From the NCBI GenBank assembly GCA_000697055.1, contig JNDT01001818.1, forward strand, positions 248,001-312,000: 64,000 nucleotides of DNA, given 5' to 3'. Both the position numbers and the translations under genes were made by a program. Shown here piece after piece: positions 45,942 to 60,234 of this stretch. The notes under the pieces are model-generated. The model made no database searches, was not told where the DNA came from, and saw only the letters and a program-made list of their open reading frames with translations. The DNA is from Saksenaea vasiformis B4078. Lineage: Eukaryota; Mucoromycota; Mucoromycetes; Mucorales; Saksenaeaceae. Numbering within the stretch: the first letter of the stretch is position 1; every line of letters begins with the position of its first letter.

Positions 45942-48321
45942 TAAAGTTGTACAAACAAACAAAAATGAAGTAAACTCCTTACTGTAGTAGTACGTACATA
46001 AAATCAAACAGTTACATATAACATATTTCCCAAAATGATATCCCCGTTCTTAGAGAATTATGGCGCATCGTCCCCAACGGATAGATTACTGCAAAGTGTC
46101 CTAGGCCACTACTGTTTTTTTTTCTTTTTTCTTTTCCCTGACCACGTATAGTTTAGCATGGCGCAATTTCTTTGCAAAGATGGACAAGGGGATGCTGACG
46201 AGGGCAGCAGATCTGAATCCGTTGATTAGTAATAGCTTATTCAGGAATCAATTACTACTTTTCACACGCAGCATTTGTTAGAATGCAGTTTCCAAGAGAG
46301 CTTGGCTGACCAATATACTTAAATAAGCCAAGAAAAATAAATGTGGAGGAAAATGTGTGCATACATTTGCAGCGGGATAGGGAGCTTTTTTGAATCTCAG
46401 CATTGAGAAGCAGATTCATATTATATACTTCTTGTACAGATGATAGATTGCTATGCGATTATTTGACACAACAACATTTAAACAAGGATCCATGGCTCAT
46501 TGTATTTTACACACAAGATGAATCTCTCCTAGCAAATAACACCAAGACTATCAGACCTTTGTAGCTCTAGTAGTAGTATTTGATTCAGCAAGACTTTATG
46601 CTTTCAAGCTGTTTTCACTTTCTATATCAGCATTCTCCTATATTGTAAATCATCAATATTTGTTATTCTCTGTAAGAAAATTGTTTGTTTTGTATAGGGG
46701 GGCCGCAACAAAAAGGACAGCCAGGAAAAACCCCTTCGAGGCCGGGATATTCTTCATTAGTGTTGTCATGGTAAACTTGTTTATATGATGTCTCTCTGTA
46801 CGCTGTTTGACGACATATGTATCTTACAGTTGCTCTGCTGATCCGTGGAAGAGAAGATCGGCTATTGACAAGACCATAGTTACACTCCTCCATAGATCCT
46901 TGTTCAGATGTTGGGTCAAATAATTGCTTTTCCAGATACGTACACCAGTAAGTCGAAGTCAGAAATGTCACTGCTTCTCAATTTTCACCTTGAAGAAAAC
47001 CTTGCTTTTTTTTTTTTTTTTCCTGAGCAATGCTTTGCAAATGATGCATGCCTCCTATTTCTTTCATTCACTCATATGAGAGTCATCATCTTTCTGCATT
47101 CATCTGACAAGTTGGGAATCACATTCTGTATTCTGCAAGTACAGCGAAAACAATACAGCATCCAATTGCATATATCTCGTCATACGCAGAAACTTTTTTT
47201 TGCAACGTTGGGAAGTGCGCCACGATTTCTAAGCATTCGATATGCCACTTTGAGATACGTGACACCGATTTTCACTACCAAGCACTATTGCCTTTTGGAA
47301 ACGCTGCATGTCCATAGGGTAATAATAAGGTGGGTGAAATATACGTTACACTAGAGTTGTGTGTCATCCTGACACGTCGAGACTTGCCGTTAAGCCATCA
47401 GACATACCGCAAGTTAACCTAAACGACTGGTCCTTTATTTATGCTACTTTGCATACTTGTTGGATTAAATGAACTGGGAGTCTAGGACGAGATTTGCCAC
47501 AATTATGTTTACCGTTTTCTCTTTTTTTTTTTTCTCACAGAAAATTGAATGTTTACGATAGTTCCAAATCATGTAAACTGTCTCCACAAAGTGTCTCCAT
47601 TTCCAATTGCGTTCTGGTCGATGTGCAGTCTGTCATAGAGGACGAAGTTTGCATCGATCTCCCCAGACAATTTCACCGTCACCTGTGCCTCCGAGCGTAT
47701 CAGTACATACGTACTTTATTTGACCACTTGCATAATTGTCAGTTTCGTGCAGGTAGTGTGGTGTTCGGTGGCATAATCCATCTTTAGGATTTCCAACCAT
47801 CAAGGTTGATTTTTGAAGCTGAAATCGGTAGCATAGGAAAAAAAGTTCTGCCATAAATGTATGGCTAAGACAAACCGAATGACGCACTCTCCGTGTAACG
47901 TGTACTTCGTTGTCATAGGAATCACCTCCGGAGAATAAAAGACCTCCGCCTTGGGTTTCTTCTCCGATTTCTATACACACGTGTCGTTAAAGGTTTTGTA
48001 TTTGTTTATTTCTATTTTCAGTTTTTATCATTGGTAACGCTTACGTGCTTTAGCCGGTTTACCGAAATGAAGAAGTAATTCATTTTAAGGCCGACCTTTT
48101 CTTTTTTTTTTCCGTCTCGTTACAAGGGGAAGTCCGGTCTTCACGCCCGATTTGGATGGGTCATTTTTTTTTAGCTGATTATCGAAATCATGCACCCACA
48201 TCCGATATTCCCGTTTTACCCAAAGAAAAAATTTTGTGTATAACGTGTGCTGCTTTGTGTATATAAATACGTCCCTTTTTTCCTTTGTATCTGTCAAACC
48301 TGTCAACTTTATCATCATACA
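45942..48321. other. Intergenic, 2.4 kb, possible decayed elements
   Basis: No gene is called. On the minus strand, 46663-46971 contains a basic helix-like piece ('RISRATVRYICRQTAYRETS') that might be a worn transposase DNA-binding part. 47633-47990 has open stretches in two minus-strand frames. Neither has enough support. Confidence 0.4.
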
Positions 48322-48862
48322 ATGTTCTCTTCTCACTCTGCTCCCGAAGGCATTCTTTCTGTCTCCATCAGTAAGTCCTCACTTTTCTTCATCCCACCCA
48401 TAAAGCAATGCGTATTTACAATAACCCCCCTTCCCTTATTTCTTTATAGTCGAAGCTCGCAAACTTCATGGTGAGGATTGGTTCAGCAAGAACGATCCCT
48501 ATGTGTAAGTCCCCAATAATAAACAAGTAGTTCTTTTTTCTTAACGACTTGGAATTCTTTTTAGTGAGCTTTGGTTGGATAGCAAGTACAAGCAGCGTAC
48601 CAGCGAAGTCAACAATACCAACGACCCCGTTTGGAATGAAACATTCACCTTCCCCATTTCCGGTGGTTCGTCGGCCCACAAGCTGTACTTGAAGGTCCTT
48701 GACAAGGATCTTATTGGTTCCGACAAGATCGGTGAGGCCAAGCTTGACTTTTCTGAGGTCTACCAGGGTAAGCCCATCGATACCTGGGTCAAGCTCCCCG
48801 CAAAGTTGGGTCTGAGCAGCCACGGCGAAGTTCATGTCTACATCCAATTCCGCCCTAACTAA
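48322..48862 (+). CDS. Single C2-domain protein
   Basis: Exons 48322-48370, 48450-48504 and 48565-48862 give 133 aa, almost all one C2 domain. Core strands are 'GILSVSIIEARKL', 'NDPYVELWL', 'NDPVWNETFTF', 'LYLKVLDKDLIGSDKIGEA' and 'GEVHVYIQF'. Aspartates in 'NDPYV' and in the 'LDKDLIGSD' loop suggest calcium or phospholipid binding. Small one-domain C2 proteins occur in plants and fungi and usually bind membranes on a calcium signal. Codon bias in the last exon is strong (AAG, GTC, ACC), suggesting high expression. No partner can be inferred. Confidence 0.88.
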
Positions 48863-49422
48863 AAAAAGAAAAAAGATAAAAAAGCTTATACATAGCAAAA
48901 CTCTATAACCCATCATTCCCCCAACATCGTATTATCTTACTTGTACCTTTTTAACCGAAATGAATCTAGTAAAAAAATATCCTGATGACAACCATTCACC
49001 ATGGTTTCATATGCGCCAAGAACATTCTATGCCGACATGTCTATTTTTATTGCAGATCATTCATTGTCGTATGGCTCTTTTCTTTTTTTTTTTTTTTGTT
49101 CATGACGTATTGTAAGTAGTGTGTGATTTTTTTTAACACTGACAGATAAAATTCAAATGAACGTTTTGTAAGTCTTGTGGTTATCCGATTTTCCGGATTG
49201 AATAGATCTGTGTTACTCCCCCCTTAAACCATGATAAACATTACTTAGTTCAGCCTAACGTTGTGGGGAGGGTACACGAAATGGTTAAGCTGAAAATGAT
49301 GTGTTGTTACAATCTATTTTCCAAAATAACAATTTTATGAGATAAAACTCACAAGAAAATTATTTCTCTCAATCTCTCTTATACAAAGAAAAGGGGGGAA
49401 GGAATGATTTTTTTTCTTCTTT
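48863..49422. other. Intergenic, convergent 3' ends
   Basis: 560 bp of T-rich sequence between the C2 gene and the poly(A)-binding protein gene; probably both 3' UTRs. Confidence 0.55.
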
Positions 49423-51695
<2,273 letters not shown>

Positions 51696-51747
51696 TTAAA
51701 TTTTTTTTGTGGTTTTTTTAATGAGTAAAAAAGTTGCCCAGTAAAAA

Positions 51748-51756
<9 letters not shown>

Positions 51757-51790
<34 letters not shown>
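51757..51790. repeat. (GA)n microsatellite in the PAB1 leader
   Basis: About thirteen GA units followed by a related interrupted tail, next to a run of A; in the PAB1 mRNA sense it reads CT-rich then T-rich. Confidence 0.9.
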
Positions 51791-51791
<1 letters not shown>

Positions 51792-52039
51792 GCGTGAAAG
51801 AGGAGGAAAAACAGTTGGCCGACGACTGGTCCAAAATTTTTATCAGGTAAAAAATTTTGCACAATAAACATTAGAACTCAGTGATTGGTACAGTTTTCAC
51901 ACCTTACTGTATGTATGTATGTACTGGGTTTCGCTTTTGGTTTCAATTCAGTGATTTTCTCCTTTCTTTTTGTATATTGTGTGTTTAATGATTTTGCTCC
52001 CTTTTTTCTTTTTCTGATAAATCATAATAATTGAACCAA

Positions 52040-52303
52040 TCAATTCTTTCCTTCTTTTAAGTGTCGACTTTCACGTTCAATGACGATTCGTTCTTGTCGT
52101 CTCTTCAATAATTCAAATAACGTCTTTCCATTTTGTGCCCTTGGATTTTCACGTTCGTTGATAAAATAAGCAAGTGTACCAACAGTCAAAGAAAACACAA
52201 TGTCACCCGATCTATTCAATCCTGTTTATAAGTCTTAACCCTTGTTGAACACTTTTTCATTTTACCTTGAAATCAAATATTGGTACTTCACTGGACCCGA
52301 CAT
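52040..52303 (-). CDS. NCE101: Non-classical export protein NCE101-like
   Basis: Exons 52303-52266 and 52211-52040 on the minus strand give 69 aa. The core matches the fungal NCE101/Nce1 family: a short start 'VKYQYLISRSGDIVFSLTVG' containing a single membrane segment that runs into 'TLAYFINERENPR', then 'GKTLFELLKRRQ'. The usual family pattern is LL-S-R-x-L-D-P-x-F-S...A-Y-x-x-x-E-R, followed by G-x-T-L. The protein is tied to export of proteins lacking signal peptides in yeast. The splice (phase 2, 54-nt intron) uses the acceptor AATAG at 52212-52213, because an alternative AG four codons earlier leads to a stop. Each exon alone is too short to be noticed as an open frame. Confidence 0.75.
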
Positions 52304-52862
52304 GACTAACTTGCTTCTCTCAATGGACTCAACACTTTTTAAGACAACATGAACCCGCCAAAGCGAGCGAAACATTAATCGGAGTGTGACTTGACTTTTT
52401 GAGACACAACGATAGCAATCCTCTCTTTAAAAAAAAGAAAAAGATTGAATTCCTTTGAAGAGTAAGTGGTAAGCCCCCAAACGATGGCCTAAAAACGGTA
52501 GCTTTAGTTCTTTGTCTTTTCGCTTTTTTACTGTTCCCATCTTTGATACAAATATAAACTATATAGAAAGGAACAAGGGACAATTCGTCCCTAAATGCTA
52601 GTGTCCCTAATCTTAACATGTACCTGTTTATCTATCACCTCATCTCTCCATGACAGACATCCCTAATGTCATGTATTTCCTTGCTTCCTATGTTTTTGCT
52701 TTATCATTGTTGGCGTTGTTCAATCTTACGTCCTCAAAGGAACGAGCATGCCTAATTAGGAAATGAGTCTGCTGTCGACGTCAGTGTTCTTCAAAGTCCG
52801 TCAGTAACTGCACGCGTTTTTTTGACATCTACCTTCATCATCTCCAACTTTGAACGTACACG
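52304..52862. other. Intergenic, divergent promoters of NCE101 and CCT2
   Basis: 560 bp. A minus-strand open frame at 52329-52619 lacks support. No other feature is seen. Confidence 0.55.
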
Positions 52863-54916
52863 ATGGTACTTACACACTTACTCAACTAAAACGTGATTCT
52901 TTACTTATTCAAAACTATATAGTCCTTAGCACCAGTACAAATCTTTCAGGATCAAGCAACTGAAGAACGTGCCGAGAATGCTCGCTTGGTTCGTTTACTT
53001 TTTCTTTGTTTTGTTTTGTTTTTTTCCTTTTCACTTTTACTCATGCAAGTAACTATATAGTCTTCTTTCATTGGCGCGATTGCCGTAGGCGATCTGGTAA
53101 AGAGCACACTGGGTCCAAAAGGCATGGTATGTAAAAAAAAAAAAAAAAAGACAGCGATCCATTAAAAAAAACAAATGGTGACTGATGGAACGCTTGTATA
53201 GGATAAAATCTTGCAGTCTGCTACGACGGGTGAGATCCTGGTGACAAACGATGGTGCCACCATTCTGAAATCTATCGCTTTGGATAACGCTGCCGCCAAG
53301 GTGCTTGTCAACATTTCCAAGGTGCAAGATGACGAAGTCGGTGATGGCACGACATCCGTGTGTGTCTTGGCTGCTGAATTGTTGAGAGAAGCCGAACGTT
53401 TGGTCAACCAACACATTCACCCTCAAACCATCATTGAAGGTTACCGTCTTGCTTCGGCTGCTGCATACAAAGCTTTGGAAGCAAGCGCCGTCGACCATAG
53501 CGCTGACCAGGCTGCTTTCCGTCAGGACCTTATTAACATTGCCAAGACAACCCTCAGCTCCAAAGTGCTTTCTCAAGACAAGGAATACTTTGCCACCTTG
53601 GCTGTCGATGCTGTTTTGCGATTGAAAGGATCAACCAACCTTGAAAACATTCAGATCATCAAGAAGCCTGGAGGAAAGTTGATGGACTCGTACCTCGACG
53701 AAGGTTTCATTCTTGACAAGAAGATTGGTGTCAACTGCCCAAGAAGAATTGAAAATGCAAAGATCTTGATTGCCAACACACGTGAGTAGAATTTTTGCTT
53801 TATTTGTTATTTGTTATCTACTTCCAACAAACCCTCCCCACTGATTCCGTTGAAAAGCTATGGATACCGATAAGATCAAGGTGTTTGGTGCACGTGTCCG
53901 TGTCGATGCCACTGGCAAACTTGCTGAACTGGAACGTGCTGAACGTGATAAGATGAAGGAGAAGGTGGAAAAGATTAAAGCACATGGTATCAACTGCTTC
54001 GTTAACCGTCAGTTGATCTACAACTGGCCTGAGCAACTCCTTGCCGACGCCGGTGTTGCCAGTATTGAACATGCCGACTTTGAGGGTGTAGAACGATTGG
54101 CTTTGGTTACAGGTAAGCAAATTACCCTTTTTCCCTTACCTTTGCTGATCATCTGTGTCAGGTGGTGAGATTGCCTCTACCTTTGATCATCCTGAATTGG
54201 TGAAGTTGGGTCACTGTGATTTGATTGAGGAGATTATCATTGGTGAAGACAGAGTAAGGATATAATAATCTGACAAGGGATAAAAAACACATGACTCATC
54301 GTTCATTCTTAGTTGATCAAATTCTCTGGTGTTGCCGCTGGTGAAGCATGCACAATTGTCCTTCGTGGTGCTACGCAACAATTGCTTGATGAAGCTGAAC
54401 GATCGCTTCATGATGCTCTTTCCGTTTTGTCACAAACTGTCCGTGAACCTCGCACAGTTCTTGGTGGAGGCTGTTCTGAAATGCTGATGTCCAAGGCAGT
54501 GGACGAAGTGACTCTCAAGACAGCTGGTAAGAAGGCCATTGCTGCTGAGTCTTTCGCCAAGGCCCTTCGCCAGATGCCCACCATCTTGGCTGATAATGCC
54601 GGTTTCGACTCATCAGAACTGGTTGCTCAGTTGCGTGCCGCACATCATGAAGGCAAGGCTACCAGTGGTCTGGATATGGTCAAGGGTGTCGTTGCCGATG
54701 TCAAGGAACTAGGTATCACAGAGTCGTTCAAACTTAAAAAGCAAGTCCTGCTGTCTGCCTCGGAAGCAGCAGAGATGATTCTCAGAGTAGACGATATCAT
54801 TCGATGTGCTCCTCGGTAAGGAATCCCAATAATCCCCTTCTTCACTCCGGAAGAAACATTTAGGCGAAACTAACCATGCAAACCAATTTTTTTTTTTTAG
54901 TCAAAGACAAGGATAG
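52863..54916 (+). CDS. CCT2: T-complex chaperonin subunit beta (CCT2)
   Basis: Eight exons: start codon alone (52863-52865), 52923-52988, 53061-53126, 53202-53781, 53858-54112, 54162-54253, 54313-54815, 54901-54916; total 526 aa (yeast CCT2 is 527). The beta-subunit N-terminus '[19 protein letters not shown]' is clear. ATPase motifs are '[13 protein letters not shown]', 'TNDGATIL' and '[10 protein letters not shown]' (about residue 90-99). The apical part contains 'FGARVRV', and the end has '[16 protein letters not shown]'. CCT folds actin, tubulin and WD40 proteins in the cytosol. The first and last coding exons are tiny (3 and 16 nt). Codon bias is high. Confidence 0.97.
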
Positions 54917-55210
54917 ATTTTCTTTGACTCAGTTTCATTCCCGCAAAAAAAGAGAAAAAAAAAAGAGAAGACAAACGGCAAACAAATCATTGCATGATCA
55001 AATTCTTACACGTTTCCCAATAAAAAAAAAGAAAAGAACATCCCACAGTAACAGGATCAACATCATTCATGTGTCATTTGCGTTTACATGTCGTCATGTC
55101 TCTTGGTAACTGTGACGACTGAAAAGTCATTCTTACGTGTAGCATAAACCCACTAGCTTTTCGTATAAATAAGTCATGCGAACTGCCCTATGATATCCAC
55201 AAATTTCATC
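54917..55210. promoter_or_regulatory. CCT2 3' UTR and promoter of the duplicated gene, copy 1
   Basis: The 40 bp at 55141-55180, with a TATAAATAAG box, are identical to 55711-55750 upstream of copy 2. In each case the ATG lies 30 bp downstream, so the copies share their core promoter. Confidence 0.6.
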
Positions 55211-55534
55211 ATGTCTGATCGCCAAGAACACCAACAACAATCATCCTTTACGAAAGGACCAACCAGTGGTCAGCCCGGAAGCAGACAATCCGGAGCTAAT
55301 CAACCCGATCGTCAAACTTCATCTCTTATTGGTGCCTCGCGTCGCCAAAACCGCTCGACAGAGGCAAAGCGACAGAGCGCCGAGAAAGCCAGCGAAAGAT
55401 ATTCAGAACGTAAGCTATAGTCTTGTGGAAAATGAATGGGAAAGATCCTAATTTCTTTCTTATAAGAAACGGGAGAACCGTTGTACATCAACGAAGCTGG
55501 TGAGGCTGTAAAGCCTGAAGACGTCAATCAGTAA
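55211..55534 (+). CDS. Small polar protein of unknown function, copy 1 (88 aa)
   Basis: Exons 55211-55409 and 55467-55534 give 88 aa. The protein is hydrophilic and rich in Gln, Ser, Arg and Glu, probably disordered, without signal peptide or membrane segment. Conserved between both copies: 'QPDRQTSSLIGAS' in the middle, 'KASERYSE' before the splice and 'TGEPLYINEAGEAVKPE' at the end. The C-terminal block is unchanged between the copies, which suggests it is the functional part. A TATA-like box lies 40 bp upstream. I do not know the family; the composition recalls small stress or development proteins, but this is only an impression. Confidence 0.75.
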
Positions 55535-55780
55535 ATTTTCTCCTGTTCTCTTTTCTTTCTTTGTGTTATGTAATGTTTTCTGTGCCAAAATAAGTTTTTT
55601 TGATCAATAAATGAATTTGCTGTTGTAATTTATCTAGTCTTCTGCGTTTACATGTCGTCATTGTCTCTTGTTAACTATTGACGAATGAAAAATCAATCAT
55701 TCTTACGTTTAGCATAAACCCACTAGCTTTTCGTATAAATAAGTCATGCGTATGCCTTATGATATTGACCCAATTCCATC

Positions 55781-56103
55781 ATGTCAGATCGACAAGAACA
55801 CCAAGAACAATCATCGCTTACGAAAGGTCCATCCAGTGCTGAGCCCAAAAGCAGACAAACCGCAGCTCACCAACCAGATCGTCAAACTTCGTCTCTCATT
55901 GGTGCCTCGCATCGCCAAGACCGCACAACGGAGGCAAAGCGAGAGAGCGCCAAGAGAGCCAGCGAAAGATATTCAGAAGGTAAGCAAGCAATAGTCTATG
56001 GTAAATGAATGGGAAAGATCCTAATTCCTTACTAGAAACGGGAGAACCGTTGTACATCAACGAAGCTGGTGAGGCTGTAAAGCCTGAGGATGTCAATCAA
56101 TAA
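55781..56103 (+). CDS. Small polar protein of unknown function, copy 2 (88 aa)
   Basis: Exons 55781-55979 and 56036-56103 give 88 aa, exon lengths identical to copy 1. Around twenty residues differ, mostly in the first half (for example Q/E, G/A and N/H changes), while the last 21 residues are the same. At the exon junction the codon differs by its first base (Gln in copy 1, Glu here). Promoter and TATA box match copy 1. Both copies have intact frames and splice sites, so both are likely expressed. Confidence 0.75.
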
Positions 56104-59100
56104 TTTTCTCTCGTTTTCTTTTCTCTTTTTTCTTGGCTATGTAATGCTTGCTGTACAAAACAACTAGTCTTGATCAATAAAATGAATGGCTGATTTTTTT
56201 TATTGCTGTTGAAGTTATCTAGCCTCCTTTGTTTCGTAGTCCAGTTGGAATTTGTGCAATTGTAGTGTGCTTCTACTGACATCCGTTAAATCTAATCAGC
56301 AGATAATATAAAGTGGACAATGCATGCATATCAAAGGGAGTAAGGCCTTTGCGGAGTCATAGTACGTGATGTTAAAATGCATGCTGATACTATTGCATTC
56401 GTCTTGATCCGACTATCAAGACGTACTGTATTTCACGATCATACATCATGATTTGGGTTGAACGATGGCGTCATGTTTTCACAGTCGACAGCTGCTTGAA
56501 TTTATCCGCCATTCATGGATGAGACTGATGCTTGCATGTTGATAAACCCAGCTGATTCTATTGTAGATTAACTGATTGGTTTTGCAAAGAACAGCAATAC
56601 GATTTGCTTCCAGCACTAAGGGAGAATTCCAGTGAATTGTAGGTGACATGCGGTGAATAGTGGATGAATAGTTGGTGAAAATGGTTGAAAAGGGTTGAAG
56701 GGGAAGCTTGGAAGTCAGTTATTTTTGTCATTTTCACCCATTATAGTCGGTGAAAGTAGGTTCTTTCTATCATTTTCACCTATTATAGTCGGTGAAAAAT
56801 CCAGGGATGAGAAGGAGAGTTGGTCAATCAGGATCTATTTTCTGCAATTTAGGTTACCAGAGTTAACTGTCTTTGGCCTTTTGTGTTCAGTAGAATATCT
56901 CGATCTGTTGTTGACGCCGTCATGTAACAAAAAAGGAAATCTCACCTGTTTGAACGAGACGAGTAGTAATCATACGAGAAAAAAAAAACAGGCAGGAATC
57001 CTTCTTTTCTCACTGTGCCACAGGCTACTGTTACACGCTTCTTTAATATGCTTACAGTATTAGCTTTTGGAGCAGAGTCTATCTTATGGTGCTACATGCC
57101 AAGGTATGTCCTTAAAGTGTATTCTGCAGACCACAAGCACAAAAAATAAACAGAAGACATTGGATGTCAAGTTTAACGGACACGCGGCATACGATCCACC
57201 TGCCGCACTTGTGCCGATTCAACGGTGTGAAACTCGGGTGAATAGCACGTCTCTGTTGATATCCCTTTACACAGTGAGTTGTCTATCATTCGGAGCTTTG
57301 AAGATGAGCGCGGAGACTTATTGCCTTATAAGATTTGACCTGGTACTTTCGCTGTACTTTCGACTTTATTGATAGAGGGCTGCGCATGACTTGATAGAAG
57401 CACTACTTTTTTTTCTCCAGAAAGTTAAAAAGTTACTGCAAGGGTAAATGAAATTTCGTCACCGATATAAAAACTTCAAGGTTTTGGATGCACTCCAATT
57501 GAGATGGATCCGCATTTCTGGGGTTGACGAATGGCAGATATCACTTTAAAGACAATGCATATAAACAAGATAAATGACAGCACGCGAACAAGCGTCATAA
57601 ATAGCGTGATAATAAGGAGTCTAACCTGTAGGAAACGTGGATATTTTATGATATCATACCCATCGTAATATCTCTCCTAATTTTGGGCAGCAGTCTTTTT
57701 CGTTGCTTTCGTCAATTACCTTTTATCTTTTGCAGCTCGATACGCCAATTGCACGTAACATGCTTAAGAAACTAGATAAATGAGCTTAAAAAGAGTTAAC
57801 TTGCAGTACATCTCCGTTTTTGGAGTAGTTCTAATTTCACGGTCTCTATCGGCAAACTTTTAGTTCCATAAGATTTCTGCGTCAGAAACTCTACTATGGC
57901 ATACAACTACGAGGAGGAAATGACGTTGCAGCGGTCGCATACCCATCTTGTTGAGACCGCTTGTATAGAGGCTGTCTATCTCGGAGAAAATGTATCGCAT
58001 CCTGTCTTGTTTCCCCTTCGGCGCTTTCAACTGTCATGCTTCTTCTCTTTCCTACCGCTGTCTCCGCAAACATTCTTTCTGCTTCGGTGCAATCTAACAC
58101 TTGTGATGGTTATTTGAAAAGCAGATCAGCTCAATCCCCATTTATTGAGGCTGGATGAGCTCCGAGGTTCCAAAACATCGTCTCATCCACGCGATAACGA
58201 CGTTTTAAGAAAAGTAAGATTCACAAATTCCTGAAAATGCGCATATCATCGAAGACAATGACAATGAAGCCTTGTCAGTTTCGTCTGCAAGTCCACGAAA
58301 CAGCGCACTTTGTAGAAATTTGGAAAGGTAGCATCCTAATTATAATGCGTAGTTATCGTTGTTATCTATGTGTAGCAATCCCTGCATCTCCTTACAATGT
58401 CCCACACCTTCTTTATTGATTAATGATTATTATTATTATTACAATACCCCTACCTTTCTCCAATCATGAACACGGCATTGTTGTCTAGAATGTCGTATCT
58501 ACACAGTAAAATGTCTCTACTGCTTTGTTCATTACTATATACTCATAGTGCAGTTATCCATTCACGGACCAACATGCAGAAGAATATTATCTGCATGTCC
58601 TCCTGCTGTCATGCTATACCTTCAGGAATACACAACTCAGGCACTACTTCCTTTTATTATTTGATATCAACATCGTCCTCTAAGATTGAAAGAAGTGTCT
58701 TCATTTATCACTCTGGCATGAAAAAGTATGGACCAATGACTGGTAGATCCTTTGGCAAAAACGACGCACAAGACCCTGCTTGGCAGTGCAACGTGTACTT
58801 GTAATCTGCCACGCCCTAACGTGTTTTTAAGTGGCGATTTTGTCAACGAAACTGACAACTCGAATTGCAAAGACCGCCAAGCCCTGTTGTGCAACATAAC
58901 CTTATATGTCTAATCCCGTGTTCAACGCAGGTTCCTCGGCTATCCGATGAGAACAGTTCAAATTCAAATGGCATCACGTTTCTGCATTGTATGATACGCA
59001 AACACAAATACTTTCATGCCTGTGTATGTCCACCAATTTGGACGGCTCACGCGAGATCGACAGCGTGTGTACCTGTGTTGTTTGTGTTCATTCTCTGTAG

Positions 59101-60234
59101 AATGATCGGTGGGAACGGGGTTTAGAGGGAAAATGGTAAGATAAGATGTGTTGAGGCTTTGATCGACCGAATCATCCTTCATAGGAGACTACCATTCGAC
59201 AAAAATCTCCAGGAACTCGTCTTACCATCGATTGATTGCCAAGCTGAGTGATTGTGTGACCGTGGCACCAGATTCCACGGTTATGAATTTTTTTTTTTTT
59301 TACAGTTTAGATCATTGAAATGCCAAGTATCATCTCTTAGCACGACGAGAAAAATGACTGTCAACAAATCAAATGCAGCGTGAATCGTTTATCATGAAGC
59401 GCCGAACCTATATTCTTAACTACATCATGCATGGTAGCATGGAATGAACAAATGATCGTATTTATCTGATGTATTTTTGCTTCCACGGATTGACCATCAT
59501 ATCAAGCTTCTCACGGTTTGATGTGCCGTCAGAATGCATTCAGTCCTGGTGTGTTTTTGTCTTGGCAGATGACCACCAATAGTCCAGTCAGGAAGTTGCC
59601 AAGCGTTGAGTCCGACAACATTAATCCAGCAAACACATGGTTGTGCTCCAATGGGACCGCGGCTAAAACGTTAAGCCTCTACGCGTACTGTGCACATAAC
59701 GTTTAAAAATCAAAACATGTGTAACGTGTTATTTCCACTTCACATTATCAGCGACCTCTTGGCCTTCTGTTTCGCACTTTGTTTTTCATTTTCCTACTCT
59801 TGGCAATGTTGCTTTGTACTAATAATTTTTGCTTGGCATCACCCAACAAAGTAGTGCCAATGCTTGCGGTTTAGCGGGAGGAGAAATAAAAAAAAAGAAC
59901 GCCGCATCACGGGATCCCAGGTAATTGCATCTTTTGTTTTATGACCCCGCTCCGCGGTTGTTACACCGACAAAAGATCACAGCGCATGCTAAACATCAAA
60001 CAATTCCGAAAAATGGTAATTCTATTATGAAAGAAGTGGAGAGAGAGGCTATTGCGGAGATTTCCATGGATGTAAAGGAAGCTTGTTTGTGTGTCCAAGA
60101 AAGGCATTCATAAATAGAGACTCAACTGCCAAGAATAGGTGTACCATATAAATACTCTCTACTTCCCCGATCTCGTTCCTGAACATCGTTTTTATCTCTT
60201 ACCTCTTCCCACCTCCCCCCCCCCAGAATTTACC
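56104..60234. other. Gene-poor stretch of 4.1 kb
   Basis: No gene is recognised. It contains a GGTGAAA-rich repeat (56728-56800) and several small open frames, including 58466-58804, which ends in a Cys- and Gly-containing stretch but has no identifiable family. A CATATAAATA box at about 60146-60155 precedes the ankyrin gene. Confidence 0.45.
56728..56800. repeat. Two 30-bp palindrome-like repeats (TTTTCACC...GGTGAAA)
   Basis: Copies at 56728-56757 and 56770-56799, 42 bp apart, share TCATTTTCACC, then ATTATAGTCGGTGAAA, with one base change. Each copy can fold back on itself (TTTCACC pairs with GGTGAAA). Further GGTGA variants lie just upstream, at 56640-56700. Confidence 0.8.

Larger units (their letters stand above)
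55079..56210. repeat. Tandem duplication, unit 570 bp
   Basis: Two direct copies, beginning at about 55079 and 55649, each hold a promoter, a two-exon gene and a 3' end. Promoter blocks and start codons are offset by exactly 570 bp. Both introns differ more than the exons do. Confidence 0.85.

Noticed and set aside
46663..46971. Minus-strand frame with a possible transposase helix-turn-helix
   Set aside because: Only one short motif-like stretch is present, with no downstream DDE part on that strand; kept only as a remark in the intergenic entry.
58466..58804. Plus-strand frame of 112 codons ending 'AQDPAWQCNVYL', at first thought to be a secreted cysteine-containing protein
   Set aside because: The hydrophobic stretch is far from the start, there are several possible ATGs, no promoter signal is seen, and no family is recognised.
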